This document shows positions 10,517 to 23,017 of a stretch of DNA of 64,000 bases, in pieces (position 1 is the stretch's first letter; the number at the start of each line of letters is the position of its first letter). Origin of the DNA: Coleophoma eucalyptorum (Eukaryota; Ascomycota; Leotiomycetes; Helotiales; Dermateaceae). Position numbers and translations under genes: made by a program. The stretch spans positions 1,488,001-1,552,000 of the forward strand of contig JALRME010000003.1 in the NCBI GenBank assembly GCA_026120035.1, written 5' to 3'. The notes beneath the pieces are model-generated. The model worked only from the letters and a program-made list of their open reading frames with translations. It had not been told where the DNA came from and made no database searches.

Positions 10517-13204
10517 CACCTCTACGTGACACTACGGTGCCAAATAGGATGAAGAACTCCACCAGCAATTGGTCAGTGGTCCATTCGAGGGTCAGCAGGT
10601 CGCCAATAGGGTGCGGAGGTCTGTTGAAGGGAAGGTTTCGAGATGCCTGGGAATGCCGGTTCCTGTTTCGCACGGCCACAGCAACCGTGTAAGGAGCGTT
10701 TGAGGGCGTGTAGAGGAATTATGGATTAAAATGTAATGCGGAAGCCCAAAAGTCGCATAGCAGCCGCGCCGCTGACTGAGCTGAGTGGGAGGGAGAGTAG
10801 GAATCGGGAATACCGGGCTCGAGGAGTGAGAAGTGGCGAGTTGTGAAGGAGTTGTAGAATAATGCCCTTCTAAGGTAATCAAATCATACTGGGACGAACG
10901 GGCAAGATTTACCTTGTCGGCTAGTGCCTATCCTGTACAGTAAGATTTGATGAGCCAAAAATCCTTTCTTCTTTGGCGAAAGACAATTCACTGCTGTACA
11001 AGGGGGACTGGAGCGCCAACAACACCATCTACTGGCCCGTTGCGAACTGCAGTCAGTCTAAGTCTATCATCAAAGTGAAGCGATGTGTGCAAGCGTTTAA
11101 CGTCAATTATCGCAACATGCGTCACTCCGTCTGCGCGAAAGTGGACATGCATCGTCCTTTTTACAATGACCATCCAACACAGACGCACCAAAGAATGGCA
11201 CAGGACAGCTCCCCATTGACACATTTCTAACTCAGACTATGGCTGCAGTTCGTCTCCAATTTCGGGTGAAGCAGCAGGCTTTAGAGGCCATACATTGACA
11301 TTGCAGATTAATTATCCTCACGCAGTGGAAGGGGCCAAAGCCATAGAAACGTGACCAGATTAAGCAGGGGTCAGAGGGAACCTAGTGTAGACAAAGCTCA
11401 GCGCCACAGGCTTGACTTTATGATAAAGGCACGCCACGGCTCCGCCTACTGCTGTACTCGCCGCATTCCACCTCTTATCATGAAATATTTGCGACTGTTA
11501 GAAATGCAGATTTTGATTGGAATCACAGACAGCAGCCTGGTGGCTTTCCTTTTGCTTTGAATGGTCCTAACGCATATCAAAGCCCGCATACTTTTAGGGA
11601 AAGTCAGAAGTACCAAGTACGAGTTACGAGATCACTTATTATCAGCCATCTATTCCTTGACCTTCCTTCTCCATAAGCGACCTAGGGGGAGATCTCTCCT
11701 GTCTGGTGCAGTGCTCGATCGCATGAGAGTCCGGGGCAGCAGAAGGAGGGGTTGCAGTCTGCAGTGTGATGAAGTTGCTATCCCTTGTTCATTTGACAGT
11801 CGAGCCCACGGGTCTTTATCAAGTTGACGGTTTGGATGTCAAGTACTGAGTACATGTAAGCCTGCAGCATGAATGTGCTGAACTCTCCCCGGCTGCAGCT
11901 ACATCCTGCTCTGCAAATAAATATACCAGTGAAAGCCGTGGAATCTTGATCTAGCAGAAACCCATGTCTTGGAATTCTTCATTTGCCCATAGAAGTACTT
12001 TACAATATGAGAGACAACGTTGCACGCCTACATTGAATTGAATGCCTGCCTCTCTACGTCTCTCGTGGTGTGCAGCTAGCAAAGACAATCTAGGACATGC
12101 ACACCCCACGAATCCACTAAAGGTCAGTTCCTGGCCCGACCACGAGCAGTCAAGCTTATTCGAGAGCATGGGGTAAGAAGAATAGACAGCCAGAGGAGTT
12201 AGGAAGCAGAGTACTGATTCTTGAGAGGTGAAACGCAGCTTTTGATTAGATGACCATCTTCGTGACCTCTCCAGGACGGATTCGTCGAGAGGCATGCGTT
12301 CGGATCTTGAGTAACCGGGGCCCCTTAACTCTCTTTTCTCTTCATGCAGGAGAAAGGTACAGTAAAATAAAATAACGGGACCCCAAAGTACCGGCTGCTA
12401 ATCCTAATTTTTAAATTACCTGGCCACGTTTGCTGCAGTTGCATGCATATTATTGCCCAGCGCTTGCTTGTCTTGCTTGCAAAAGGGCTTCAGTCGAAGG
12501 CTGAAGGACGGTTATAGCATAACAGAAGGTCAACGGCTTGACCTGCACCCGAAGCATACTAGAGCATTTTACGGTCAATCACCACCTTCCGAATACCCTT
12601 GAAGCCTATCAACGTGATCATGACCATCCTCCTCGACACACCGCATCGCAACAGTGGTCCAAACACCACTGTTCAGACCAAGCATTAGAGAGTAGAACCT
12701 GACGGCGCGACGGTAGCATCGTCATCGCTCATGATCCGAATGCGAATGCAATGCCGAGCCACGGCAAGTATTAATGCTCGACATCCCTCGTGAGAAACAG
12801 CGTGGTGCTCTGTCGCTACAGTGGTGAACAGCCGAGGGGGAATGCGGTCATTTGTGATGAAGCATAAAGTCGCAGGACAAGTGAGAGCTAGGATCGCAGG
12901 GCAGAACCATGCGGGCGAGAGCTGAACCCTTACCACCACCTACCAAGCTAGAAACAAGACTTGAAAGCCACGATGCTACCTCTCGGGCCCTCCCTTTTTG
13001 CATTCCTGATTTGACAGCTAGGCAGGCGGCTTGACAGTTAACAGCGGGCTCTTCCCACATCAACCACTTTTCGCTTTGGCGCCAAATCTCTTGGCCGCTC
13101 GAGCTGGAAGCTTGTGCTGCATACGTGAGATTGGGCTACAAGAAAACGAAATACAGTGGTACATGAGCGCGGGTGGGTTCGCATCAACTCTTGGGCTAGA
13201 ATGG

Positions 13205-13265
13205 AGTGTGCAAGAGCGGAGTCTGAGTCTGCGTCTGCATCTGCGTCGGACTCTAACTCGCGTCT
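13205..13265 (+). repeat. Imperfect TCTGCG-type hexamer repeat
   Basis: A short run of variants of TCTGCG/TCTGAG/TCTGCA repeats in tandem. It explains why both strands stay open here, with alternating Arg/Leu-like translations on one strand and Ser/Glu-like ones on the other. Confidence 0.7.
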
Positions 13266-15461
13266 GTCTGTTGAGCTTCAGAAACAACGCATGTGCCTCA
13301 TCCACGTCAACGTCGCTGCACACACGTTGCGCTGGCAAGAGCCCCATCCCAGACTTGGACCCTTAAAAATTCCATCCCTTTGGGTGTTGTATCAGCATTT
13401 GGAATGAGACCCTCGACAAGACAGCCAAGAGCCACAGCCCGACGGCGCTGAGCTGCAGAATCCTGATCCTCAATTACCTGAAACGCATCATCTTTTTAAA
13501 TGCGTATTTATGGTATCTCGATCGTCGCGGAAAAGGATGAGTGTTGTAGTGTGAGCGGCAAAGAATCGCGCTCCACCAATCAAATTGCATAACCCGGTAT
13601 CTACCCATCACTTCAGTCTTATTCTCCGGTCGGCGATTGTCACGAAGTCCTTAGAGCCTCTCATATTACTATGACCTTATCTCATCGTTCGCTGGCAAGA
13701 TGGTGTATAGAGATATTCAGCTTTGAACATGTCAGTCTCCACTTCTAGCACCCTTGTCGTAACTGTTGGCTCTGGCTTGCCAAGATGTGTGTGGTTGTCT
13801 GCCACTCAGCTTAGAAGAACCATCCACACCGAATGTGAAGACTTTCTCAAGGGAAGGCCAATTGAAGTGTGCAAGTTCTCAATTCATGATACGGATCTCT
13901 GAGTCGAGATTACAGGAGATGAGGACCCATGATCCAAGCCCAATTCCGCTTGTCGTATCTCGGAAATAGCTACGCCAGCGCCGGATACTAGCATCATCTT
14001 TCTTCGTGGCAACTCGGCGAAGGTCTTCTTCCACACTAAATCCTAAATTTCAAGAAACAAAGAGCGGGGCGGGTCTGGAATATTACCTGGGACAGTACGG
14101 ACCCCTCGGGAATTGCCTCAAGTGAACAAGAGTCATTTTATTGCGTCTTAGCACGGTGACTGCACCAGCATCAGTGCTTTCAGATAAAATATTTTGCAGG
14201 AGCTATTACTGATCTTGAGGCTATGAAGTAAGACAGGATTTTAGAGACATAAGCTCAGAACGCTTATGCCCCGCTGGTTGTATGGCCGAGCAACAAGCAT
14301 TCACAAGCTATACCTGCGGGAGAATGAATCGATGCCCCAGCTCACGAAATTCTTAGTCTTAAACTGTCGTGGTGTATAATTAGACCACAGGTGATGATAG
14401 CTCGACTGTGAATCATTTCCAGGAGCAGGAGTTACTGCTGTGTATAAGGCAAACAATGTTGCTACAGAGTATCTGAAGTGTTTGCAAGCTACGCTTCGTA
14501 TTCTCAAGTCTTACTCCTGGACTCTTCTACATGTCATTGCTTGTTCTACAAAGCCAACCCTGGCCTCAATTCTAAAGTAACCTGCATAAATGCTTTCCAA
14601 ACTCAGTGTCATCTACACTTAGTCAATGTGTCTATATTCCTTCTTTGCCGTATTTCTTGAGTGTATTACAATTCACTTCTTGTGTGCCATTGCTTGGACC
14701 TGACAACCACTTCATGCAGTTATCATGCAGAATGGTATTGGAAGACCATCCGAGTACGACAAAGAAGTATGGCAGAAGAGACTTCGAGGAAAGGTGTCAG
14801 ATCTATAAACTGGCTTAAAACATGTGAATGTAAAAATGTATGCTAGTCACTTCAGGCCACGAGTATTGCCATGACGAAGTGGGAGCGCCAGCTTAGAGGC
14901 GTAGAGATGACTCCGAACTTGACAGAAGCCCAAGCATTGTCAGTGATAAAGTAGAAGATACCTCTCGTAAGATAGGCAGCCTTTAAACGACCAGAATGAT
15001 GAGGGTAGGTAGGGGGAGCGGAGAATAACAATTATAAAAACATTTCAAGAACGATATTCAAATATGAATGGATGTTGTTCTGGTCATAAATGAAGATGTG
15101 ACGATAGTGAAGATGGGTTTCTTGAGGACTCACAAGTGTAACTCACAAGTGTATAAAATTGTTGCATTATTGTGGGGCCTAGAAGGACAGGTATGCGCAG
15201 TGGAGATTGATACATCGTGCTTTCTTTTTCTTTTGTGTTGGTTATGATAAATGAATTATCATTTTATGAGGACTAATTCGCTTGTAGATATTAAATTTTC
15301 GAGGTAAGACAAACAAAAGGGAGCGTTTCGTAGTGGAACGCATTTGATGCTTCAAATTTTCTTTTTTATCCATGCTACTCAAGATCTCTATTCTGTTAAG
15401 CCCCGACAATGGTCAAACGAATAGATGATTGATCTCAATATGACTGCTACGAGGAAAAATG

Positions 15462-15472
15462 CCCCCCCCCCC
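15462..15472 (+). repeat. Poly-C tract of 11
   Basis: Eleven consecutive C residues inside AT-rich intergenic DNA; the length is likely to vary between isolates or sequencing runs. Confidence 0.9.
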
Positions 15473-15843
15473 TCGGCCCTCTTTCAGATGCTCCTGTTCA
15501 GCACCTGATTTTCATGTGAAAAGGACAAACGGTTACATCCAAAACGAAGGCATAGATCCGCCTTGTTTTTCTGATCAAGCTTGTAGCACTTCAAGAAAAA
15601 CATGAAGCCGACAACGAAACGAATGGCAATTTCCACAAGTGGAATTAGAATAGTGATACAATCAGATACAAATTTGGCAATGCCCTGGAAGAAGTAGTTA
15701 CAACGGGCTAAAAACGACCAAAATCATTCATAGTATGAAGGTCATAAGCATACCGGAGGCCTTAAATCCAAACGGGCCCAAGACCCCTTCTAAGAGTTCC
15801 GAGGGTAGTGAAAATGCCGCTGCTAAGACGAAAGTATTACTAG

Positions 15844-16251
15844 CACGTTGAAAATACATGTAGACATGCTCAATTTCAAGACCACACAGAATCGGACACA
15901 GAATCGGGTTCGAATGAAGAGATTAGTGATGGTAATTTTGGAAACTACGAAGATGAATGGCCCTTAACTCTGCCCAGTGGATTGGCTAATTTGATACAAT
16001 AATCCTACAATGACGATCTGGGAACTCTTCGACTTTTGCCATGGTTCGGAGTTTCTAAAAAGAGTAAAGATAATGGAGACATTACTTTATGCATATAAAG
16101 GACAACTGGAATCGAAGATGTAAGGCTATCCTGGAAGGACGCTGTGGAACCGGTAATCTCAAATCTTAGATGCCTGCCTTATCTGACCAAAATATTGGGG
16201 ATTGGGAAACTTGCATACCTAAAGCCCTTTTCTAGGTCTTCTGAGATAGCT
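15844..16251 (+). pseudogene. Possible decayed coding sequence with in-frame stops
   Basis: One frame reads as protein-like sequence through three segments separated by TAA codons at 16000-16002 and 16096-16098, ending at TGA 16252-16254. Fragments include SDTESGSNEEISDGNF, EDEWPLTLPSGLANLIQ, LLPWFGVSKKSKDNGD and LSWKDAVEPVISNLRCLPYL. Upstream (15556-15848), other short open pieces also look protein-like but sit in different frames and are broken by TAG and TAA. Two of the three stops could come from CAA and the last from CGA by C-to-T change, as repeat-induced point mutation would cause, but this is inference. I recognise no family, and open runs of 30-50 codons can occur by chance, so confidence is low. 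Confidence 0.25.
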
Positions 16252-16254
16252 TGA

Positions 16255-19200
16255 ACTGCTACAGCTCTATCACTTCACTCACTTCCAGTCATTAGATAGA
16301 CACTAGTGCAAGTTAGGGTAAGAACCTTCTCGATCCATCCTTGTGGATTTTCAAATCATTGGCAATCATCCTCAGAAGGATCTTTGATGTTCATCTACAG
16401 CCGCGTCGGACTGCATATGCTATACGAGGCGATGTGCAACAAAAGTCTCATTTCACGTGCTGGAATCACGGGCGAGAAGTAGAGGAGCAAACTATTGAAG
16501 GCCATTTTCTCACTGTAACTCCAGATCTGTAATGAACTGGATGTTCCTAATGGCGCTACGAATCTGCCCAACTTTACAACCCATTGTATTCTTCGTGTAG
16601 AAAGAGGCTTGTTCGTGCTTAGATATCCTAGCTTGTTGCTTCTGTTGCTGTAGCTCAATATTCAAAGCATATATTTTCTAGTCTTCCCAACATATGTCAT
16701 CTTGTCAGATGCTTGAGACAAGTGTTTGAGGTCTTATTTCTGAGACGTGCAACAATGATCAGGGAAACAATGGATCTAACATGTTCAAGTAGGAAGTGGG
16801 TGCAGAGTACCACAGATGAACTTTCTTTGACCAATTTGCAGTACCATGGGTGCGAAACAAGGATATGGTTTTAATATATGCCTTATTTCTTCTGTCTACA
16901 CCGCAGCTGAAGCGGAGGCCACCCACTGTTTAACTGCTTTCCTATATTCCAAGTGGCGCATAAGCAAAAGGGACATGCGAACAGCAATAACATCCAAACG
17001 AAGGCTGTTGGTCTTATATCCAATTTACGGTCGTCAATACCAGGGAAATTGTTAAAATTCCCCATAATTATGGTAAATCAACCATGACCTAATGTGCGTT
17101 AGAGGCGTCGTTCTAAAAAGAGACAAGCACTGCAGCAAAGGCGGTGTAGTCGAAGCTCTGGGCAAAATGATATTGACGAGATCGACGATGAGGGGCTTCA
17201 AGACTAGAGAAGGTCGACATTGCAGATCTAGTGTACTATTAGGATCGTGGCAAAGGCAGCACCAAACAGAACCTTGACCCTGTAGAGTAGTTTTTTGAGA
17301 CAGTAAGAGCCAAACCAAAGATAAAGAAATGGCGAAGTAGATGTGTGCTGCCAGAATTTGTAGCCTACAAAATGGACTGTTGAAGGCCTTCCGCAGCTAA
17401 AAGGTCTGAATGAAGATATCCCATGAGTCAGAACTCCGGTCGTAGTTAGATGAGTGTAGAGAAGTGGCAACGTTAGCTGGTGTTCAGATACACCTGACTA
17501 AATTATTGCTATAGTCTATTCACCACACCGGCCCTGCCCAGTTGTAGTGGCCCAGTGAAATCTCAGCCTATTTGTCATGTGAAAATAGAGGTAAGAATAA
17601 AAACAGATGAGCTAATTATCATGTTGGTTCATGATGATCTTAGTGTCTGTGGTAGTGCCAGACCTAGTTTGCTTCCTTTTCGTGCTCGCTTAACTATCAT
17701 CCTACCGCTTGCAAACGAAGCAAGGCTCTCCGCCATAATCTTAGGCATTGCTTATCGTAACTTAATTGCGGATAATACGCATACTACCAGTAGCCAATCA
17801 AGGGCATGGTTGCTAGAATATTTTGGATCAGCAAGTCCAAAAATAATCTAGCCTTCAACGTGCTTCATAATTGTGCGCAAAACCACCGCTTACTACATCA
17901 ATCCATGTTATTTTCGGATACCGAGCTCTGACCAAGAGCCTGCGGAACTTCCTGCCTTGGTATTGCAAGAGTCCGCGGTGACAATTTGGTCCATTCGAAG
18001 ATTTCAGCTCGAGGTGCTTCTCAGATCAGTTAGCATACGATTTCTGCAGTATGCTTCCCGCTCCGACACTGCAGCCGCCATAGATCGTACCCATAGCGAT
18101 CATTCATGGCTTACGAGTGCCGGCGCCTGAGAATCATACGTCCCATATGGGCTCACATATTTGTAACCAGAAACACGCAACAGCTGCAACCGAGCTGCAA
18201 CCAAGCGTGGCTTGCGAGTGGGACTTCTCAACACGTGATCGACAGCATAGTCTTGGCATGCAACTTTCTCGGAAGAGGCATAATTTCCACAATTGCACAA
18301 AAGGCAAAAGATCACCCAATCCAAGAGCGATATGCTGAGAACTTTATCTGGCTTTGTCAGTTGGCTATGTCCCAAGATGGAGACCGCTTCTTCAAGACAA
18401 CGAGATTGGGCATCTTATCACAAGGCCACAACCAAAAGGATACTGGTAAGCGTGTACCTGCCTACGTTGGCCAAAATCTGGCTTTTGAAAGCTTATCTTC
18501 TTGATCTCTGTAACAATACCCGACAGGAGGGAAGACATACTTTCCATCCTTACAAGGTGATTTGACTTTGACAACTCGACCTGCTCTAGTGTTGCTGCAT
18601 TCCATCAGGACTTGTTCAAAACCAGAATTGGAACACCCCTCTCACGACAAGTGCCGGCGCTCGTGGGCTGAGGTTGCTTGGCTGTTATATCGAATGTTTT
18701 GCGTGTTATCGTCGTATGAGCTAGATAAAGAGCCACTTGCATGAGGGGTCGATCAAGTTCCAAGCCGCCCATGTGTGGAGCCGAGCCTCTAGACAAGAGA
18801 ACATTTGAGGTCCACTGACCATGCCACAGGCAGAGGCTAGCGAAGGCAAGAAACTCTGAGCTATGCTTCTGAAGACAGCCCACGCAATGGCTTCGTCCAA
18901 GGCGTTTCTGACCTTCGTAGTGTGGTGGTTGGAATATCTTACCCCACACTATCAGGGTCCCTTGCACTTGGTACCCCGTGAATTGATAGAGTCTGCCGCG
19001 ATGTGCCGAAGCGAATGGGCAAAAGCAATGAAGATAAGAGTCGCCAGCCGCAAACACCACTTAGGGTGCTTCGAAGACATGGACGGGGTTGTGTGTAATA
19101 CAAGTTTTTCCGATGCCGTTTAATAAAAGTGAGGTGTGTTAGTGTTTTGACGGACTTTTGGGCGGTGTTGAGTCTTTAGACACAGGTCATGTGACAGTGG

Positions 19201-19737
19201 CAGTCAAAGCTAGGTGGCCTTATAGTAAATGATGAGCTCTCCCTCTATCACAGTGACGTTATCGCAAGGGTACTAGCGCATGCTGGTAATGGAGCTAACG
19301 CACGAGTCGCAGAACTCTAGTTATATTGGCCCAATGAGCTGCGTCGTCCTTTCCTTCCTGCTGTTCCTCCTTCATATCATTCCAACTCTCCCTCCCTCCT
19401 TCACCTTCCTCTCACCCAACCATTTTATACAACTTTCTGAATTACGAACTATCATATGAACTGATCAACCGATTGTTGGGACACATTCCAATTACGATAA
19501 GACTGCATAGCCTTGGCCTACAAAGCTAACACCACCTCCTCACTACCTGACCTGATTGTGCACGCGTTGCAGGCGACGGCTCTTTATACGACGAGCAATA
19601 CCCCCAGACGACAAAGACCTTGCACATCACTCAAGTACCTCCTCTACTTCCATCTACCAAGGTAGAGCCCAAGCCTTCCTCGAATTCCTTCGTGAATAAC
19701 TACGCCTTTGAACTCTCCTACACTACATCACACCGTC
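16255..19737. other. Gene-poor region, second part, with upstream region of the Ser-rich gene
   Basis: No confident gene. Plus-strand frames at 17873-18130 and 18106-18504 (85 and 132 codons) are the longest in the middle. They overlap in different frames and match no family I know. The minus-strand frame at 18605-19060 (151 codons) also has no visible domain. The last 400 bases are pyrimidine-rich and are likely the promoter and long 5' UTR of the gene starting at 19738. Confidence 0.4.
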
Positions 19738-20571
19738 ATGTCGAACAACGAAAACTCCAGCGGAGATATCTCTCCAACCGATCGTCCCCGAAGAGGGTCG
19801 TTCACCTCGCAGGCATTCAACAACATCTTCGGTCGTTCAAACAGCACCTCCGGAGCTTCCACTACGCAATTCCCTGGCCCTATCACCACAGCCGCAGCAC
19901 AAGACCAACGCCGACGTATGTCTATCTCGACGCTCGGCTTATCCGGAACCTCACCTTCCCAAGCATCGCCATTCCCCTTTTCAGCACGACGAGCGAGTGT
20001 CTCCACAGCTGGTTCTGAATCAATCGATGAGAACGCTATTGATGACGACGACGGTCCTCTTGGTCGTAGCCAGCCTACAACCCCATTTACACGCCGTATG
20101 TCCTTCGGAGCCCAAGCTTTACGCACAGTTCGTGGTGGAAATGGCAATAGCCCGGGCTCAACTGGTAGATCTTCCTCTTATACTACATCTACTCCACTTC
20201 CCCCAATTCCTGCTGGTGGCCGAGGGGGTAGAAGAGATTCTCAGACTCAAGCACAGGCAAGCATGCAATCAAAGCCCAGAACAGCATCTGACTTGTCATT
20301 CGCCCGTCCAGGTGAAGGCGGCGGCTTCAACTGGTCTGAGCAGCTTAGGTCTCGTGCCGAGAGCACCGTTTCTAGCCAACAACGCCCTAATTTCTCGATG
20401 TCGCCCAGTAATGGCAAGGCCATACAAGTCCCGATGCACGAGCGAGCCAAGAGTGTCAGCGAGATGCCGGGACCACCTTCTTCAATCTCCGGCCCTGCTC
20501 AAGTACGACAGGCCAAGAAGCCTGACGCGTTCCAAGAGCGGATCTTGAAGGGCGATTTCTACATGGATTGA
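19738..20571 (+). CDS. Ser-rich fungal protein with four RRxS motifs, function unknown
   Basis: A single-exon gene of 277 residues starting at ATG 19738 (MSNNENSSGDISPTDRPR). The sequence is dominated by Ser, Arg, Gly and Pro and is probably disordered. Four RRxS sites are evenly placed in the N-terminal half: RRGSFTSQAF, RRMSISTL, RRASVSTA and RRMSFGAQ. These match the consensus for basophilic kinases such as PKA, so regulation by phosphorylation is likely. The C-terminus has a distinct ordered-looking signature, PDAFQERILKGDFYMD, which I believe recurs in fungal homologues. There is no membrane segment, catalytic motif or zinc site. I cannot name its function. Upstream open sequence lacks an ATG before 19738 in this frame. 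Confidence 0.85.
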   Translation: MSNNENSSGDISPTDRPRRGSFTSQAFNNIFGRSNSTSGASTTQFPGPITTAAAQDQRRRMSISTLGLSGTSPSQASPFPFSARRASVSTAGSESIDENAIDDDDGPLGRSQPTTPFTRRMSFGAQALRTVRGGNGNSPGSTGRSSSYTTSTPLPPIPAGGRGGRRDSQTQAQASMQSKPRTASDLSFARPGEGGGFNWSEQLRSRAESTVSSQQRPNFSMSPSNGKAIQVPMHERAKSVSEMPGPPSSISGPAQVRQAKKPDAFQERILKGDFYMD

Positions 20572-21831
20572 TTGGAAAAACTCCAATTTAATGAAGTTCC
20601 TTATTATTTCAAACAGGGCATCTCTCTTTGCACTATCTGTTTCGTCTCGGCGATGGCGTCGATGGAGTTTGAAGGTGCTGGTATACTCGAATGCACATGG
20701 TTGTCGGCTTTGGGAAGCATTATGAATATAGAGCTTGACGGCAGTCGCTCGACGGATGATGGATTTGATTTTAAAATGCGGGGATTTGTGCGCTGGTCGT
20801 TTCATTTCTTGTTTATGAATACTTCACACTTGTTATGCTGGCTAGCAAACCAAAATGGCAAAAGTGGCTTCGCTCAAGGATGATTGATGATTTCTTTTCT
20901 TTTCTGTAGGAGTCTGTCTTATCGAGGCTTCAAATGGACGATCGTGGTTACATACTTGCTCGGAACGGGATTGTATACAATGATATAGCTCTAGTCCACT
21001 ATTAGGGGAAACAGTCAACCAATTACAGTTCCAACAGTATTTCTATCTGTCTTTGATTGGTCTTAGTTCGAGTGATTTCACAGCAGTTTGACTGTATTCC
21101 TTTCGAGATAGATGATAAAGAAGCGATAGAGGTTCTTCACCTACCAAAATACACGATTGTCGCATCTGGAGGCCTTACTCAGCCTCACTGTGCAGCCAGA
21201 CTACAACTTTTCCCAACGGGGCACTTCAAAATCCCGCGAGTGCGGCTTATCAACACATACCCACCTTTTAGGGCTGAGCCGTGCGTAAGAACTTAACATC
21301 AATCTCTAAATTTTGGTTCTCTAAGTGTTTTTATACTTGTGCTTAGCAAGACTATTGGTGATCCCCAACATTTACTTGTCGGTGCTGTTGACAGAGTAGG
21401 AGACGGCTGGCAGATTGGGGCCACCCTTAATAATCGCCTGTACTGGTACTTAGTCGAGACCAGAAATTCTTGGCGATAGACGTTGAGCCTTTCACTCGAG
21501 ATTATCGTCTCCATCGGTTAGAGATGCTTTCTTGATACATGGTTTTTGCATTGAGATTTGACATCGCTCTTGCCTGCCTAATGCCGACCCCTCTGGGCTC
21601 ACGAGCCTTTAGCCCTCATCAAGAAGTTCGCTGTCATGATACGCTTGACTTTTAACACACATGTTCCTTAGCAACTTATTGTTTTACACTAATTCGTTGA
21701 TGCTTTTCATACCTTGTTACCTAGAAATTCCTTAAGACTGCTGCAGCATCTTTTAACACATACCTACAGCTTCTCCTCCGCCCTAACTCTCCCGTAACCT
21801 GAGCCCCTTTCCTGTCAATATCTTCCTCTAG
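20572..21831. other. Intergenic region
   Basis: Contains the 3' UTR of the Ser-rich gene and the promoter of the BTB-like gene. The in-frame opening right after the stop at 20571 is not a gene because it has only a TTG at its beginning. CT-rich sequence at 21770-21830 resembles a fungal core promoter. Confidence 0.5.
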
Positions 21832-23017
21832 ATGTTACCTTCTGCACCGCCACCAACCAGAAAACCTTTTGACCGCCGTCTAGCAGTTGTATCTGAGTTA
21901 GACTCTGTACCTATTTCTAAACAACCAACCAGAGAACGACGAGAGCATACAATTTCAGAGCTCGAGGCTTCTCCTGAGAATTCTGTGGTCCACAGGTCTG
22001 AGAACCGGCGTGAACAGACTGTCTCAGAGCTCAGTGCTCCAGATATCTCCTGGCCCGAAAATGATCATCAATCCGAAATTCAAATGCTTGATGAACCATT
22101 TTCTCGAACACCAACCGCTACTTACGCGCCAGATGATCGTGGAGACAACATTATCTCGGAGCCTGAAGGCTCGCCCAAGCTAACAGTGCTAGCAGTATTA
22201 AGAAGGCGACTAAGAAATCATAAGAGGATGATATCATCCTCAGATCCAGTACCGATATCTCGAAGAGCCTTCAACTGGACGCATAATGACCTGCTTTCAC
22301 CGAGACCGGAACATTCTTCCCAAAATCCTGGACTGTCCAAGCTTAAGAAAGGTTATGGAATCAGCAGTTCTGGATCATATGTCTCTGATATAGGTCAGCC
22401 GCTCCAAAGTGCTGAGAACACCAAACCACAGGAGGAAAAGATTGTCGTGTACGTATACTCAAAACTAAATTCTCAACGTGCTAACTATCCCTAGCCTGCC
22501 GTCAGATTTCGTGCAGTTTAGAAACGGAGATAACAAGCTAGAGCGGGCTAAAATACCTAAGAGGATCGTGTACCGCTATTCAAAATTCTTGAAAAAGCAA
22601 TTCGATTCTCCATTAGCAACGAGAAATCCTCCAACTTGCACCCTTGAAAATTTCGACTCCGTTGTCTTCGGGATCTTTATTCAATGGTGGGGAAAGCAAC
22701 ATCTTGAATTGAGATACCACTGCCATCAAAGAGATCTTGAAGAACTATCTTTTATGACCTGGCATGATGTGAAGCTTCACGTCGCGGCGTGTACTGAGCA
22801 GGAGAAGGCGTTACTCGAACTTTGGGCTATTTCTAAGGAGCTCAGAATGTTAGATCTCCAACGGTCTATCATTGATGGACTACTAAAGATGTACAGACAA
22901 TGCCATTGGAGACGAATTGGTCGTAGAGCCTTTAGGCTCCTCTATAGCCAACTTCGCAACCGAAAGTATTACTCAGACTGGAATATTGATAAGCTTAATC
23001 AAGGTAAGATTGACTGA
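21832..23017 (+). CDS. Divergent BTB/POZ-like protein with disordered N-terminus
   Basis: Two exons, 21832-22448 and 22495-23017, joined by a 46-nt intron with a GTACGT donor, GCTAAC branch site and CTAG acceptor; the product is 379 residues. The first 200 residues are Ser/Pro/Glu-rich with repeated SELxxSP-like segments and are probably disordered. From about residue 205 the sequence resembles the fungal BTB families: a short strand after the intron (LPSDFVQFRNGDNKL), then RIVYRYSKFLKKQF, VVFGIFIQWWGK and ALLELWAISKELRMLDLQ. These correspond in order to the HRxFLxxYSPVF, LLxxWLYxQ and LVELWVLADxLxIPxLQ blocks of the two other BTB genes in this window. The homology is inferred from block order only, and the function is unknown. 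Confidence 0.7.

Larger units (their letters stand above)
10517..15555. other. Gene-poor region, first part
   Basis: No open frame here shows a recognisable domain, and I could not chain neighbouring frames through plausible introns into a protein. The first few hundred bases should be the 5' UTR and promoter of the BEM3-like gene. Overlapping open frames at 12685-13407 sit in a more GC-rich patch containing a TCTGCG-type simple repeat. A minus-strand frame at 14301-14507 (68 codons) begins with a hydrophobic, signal-like stretch (SVATLFALYTAVTPAPG) but has no other support. Confidence 0.45.

Noticed and set aside
14301..14507. 68-codon minus-strand frame with a signal-like start
   Set aside because: Considered as a small secreted protein, but there is no Cys pattern, no clear promoter and no other support.
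18605..19060. 151-codon minus-strand frame in the gene-poor region
   Set aside because: No recognisable motif and no spliced partner; moderate GC makes a chance open frame plausible.
20572..20883. 103-codon open frame directly after the Ser-rich gene
   Set aside because: It begins with TTG immediately after the stop codon; it is 3' UTR, not a separate gene.
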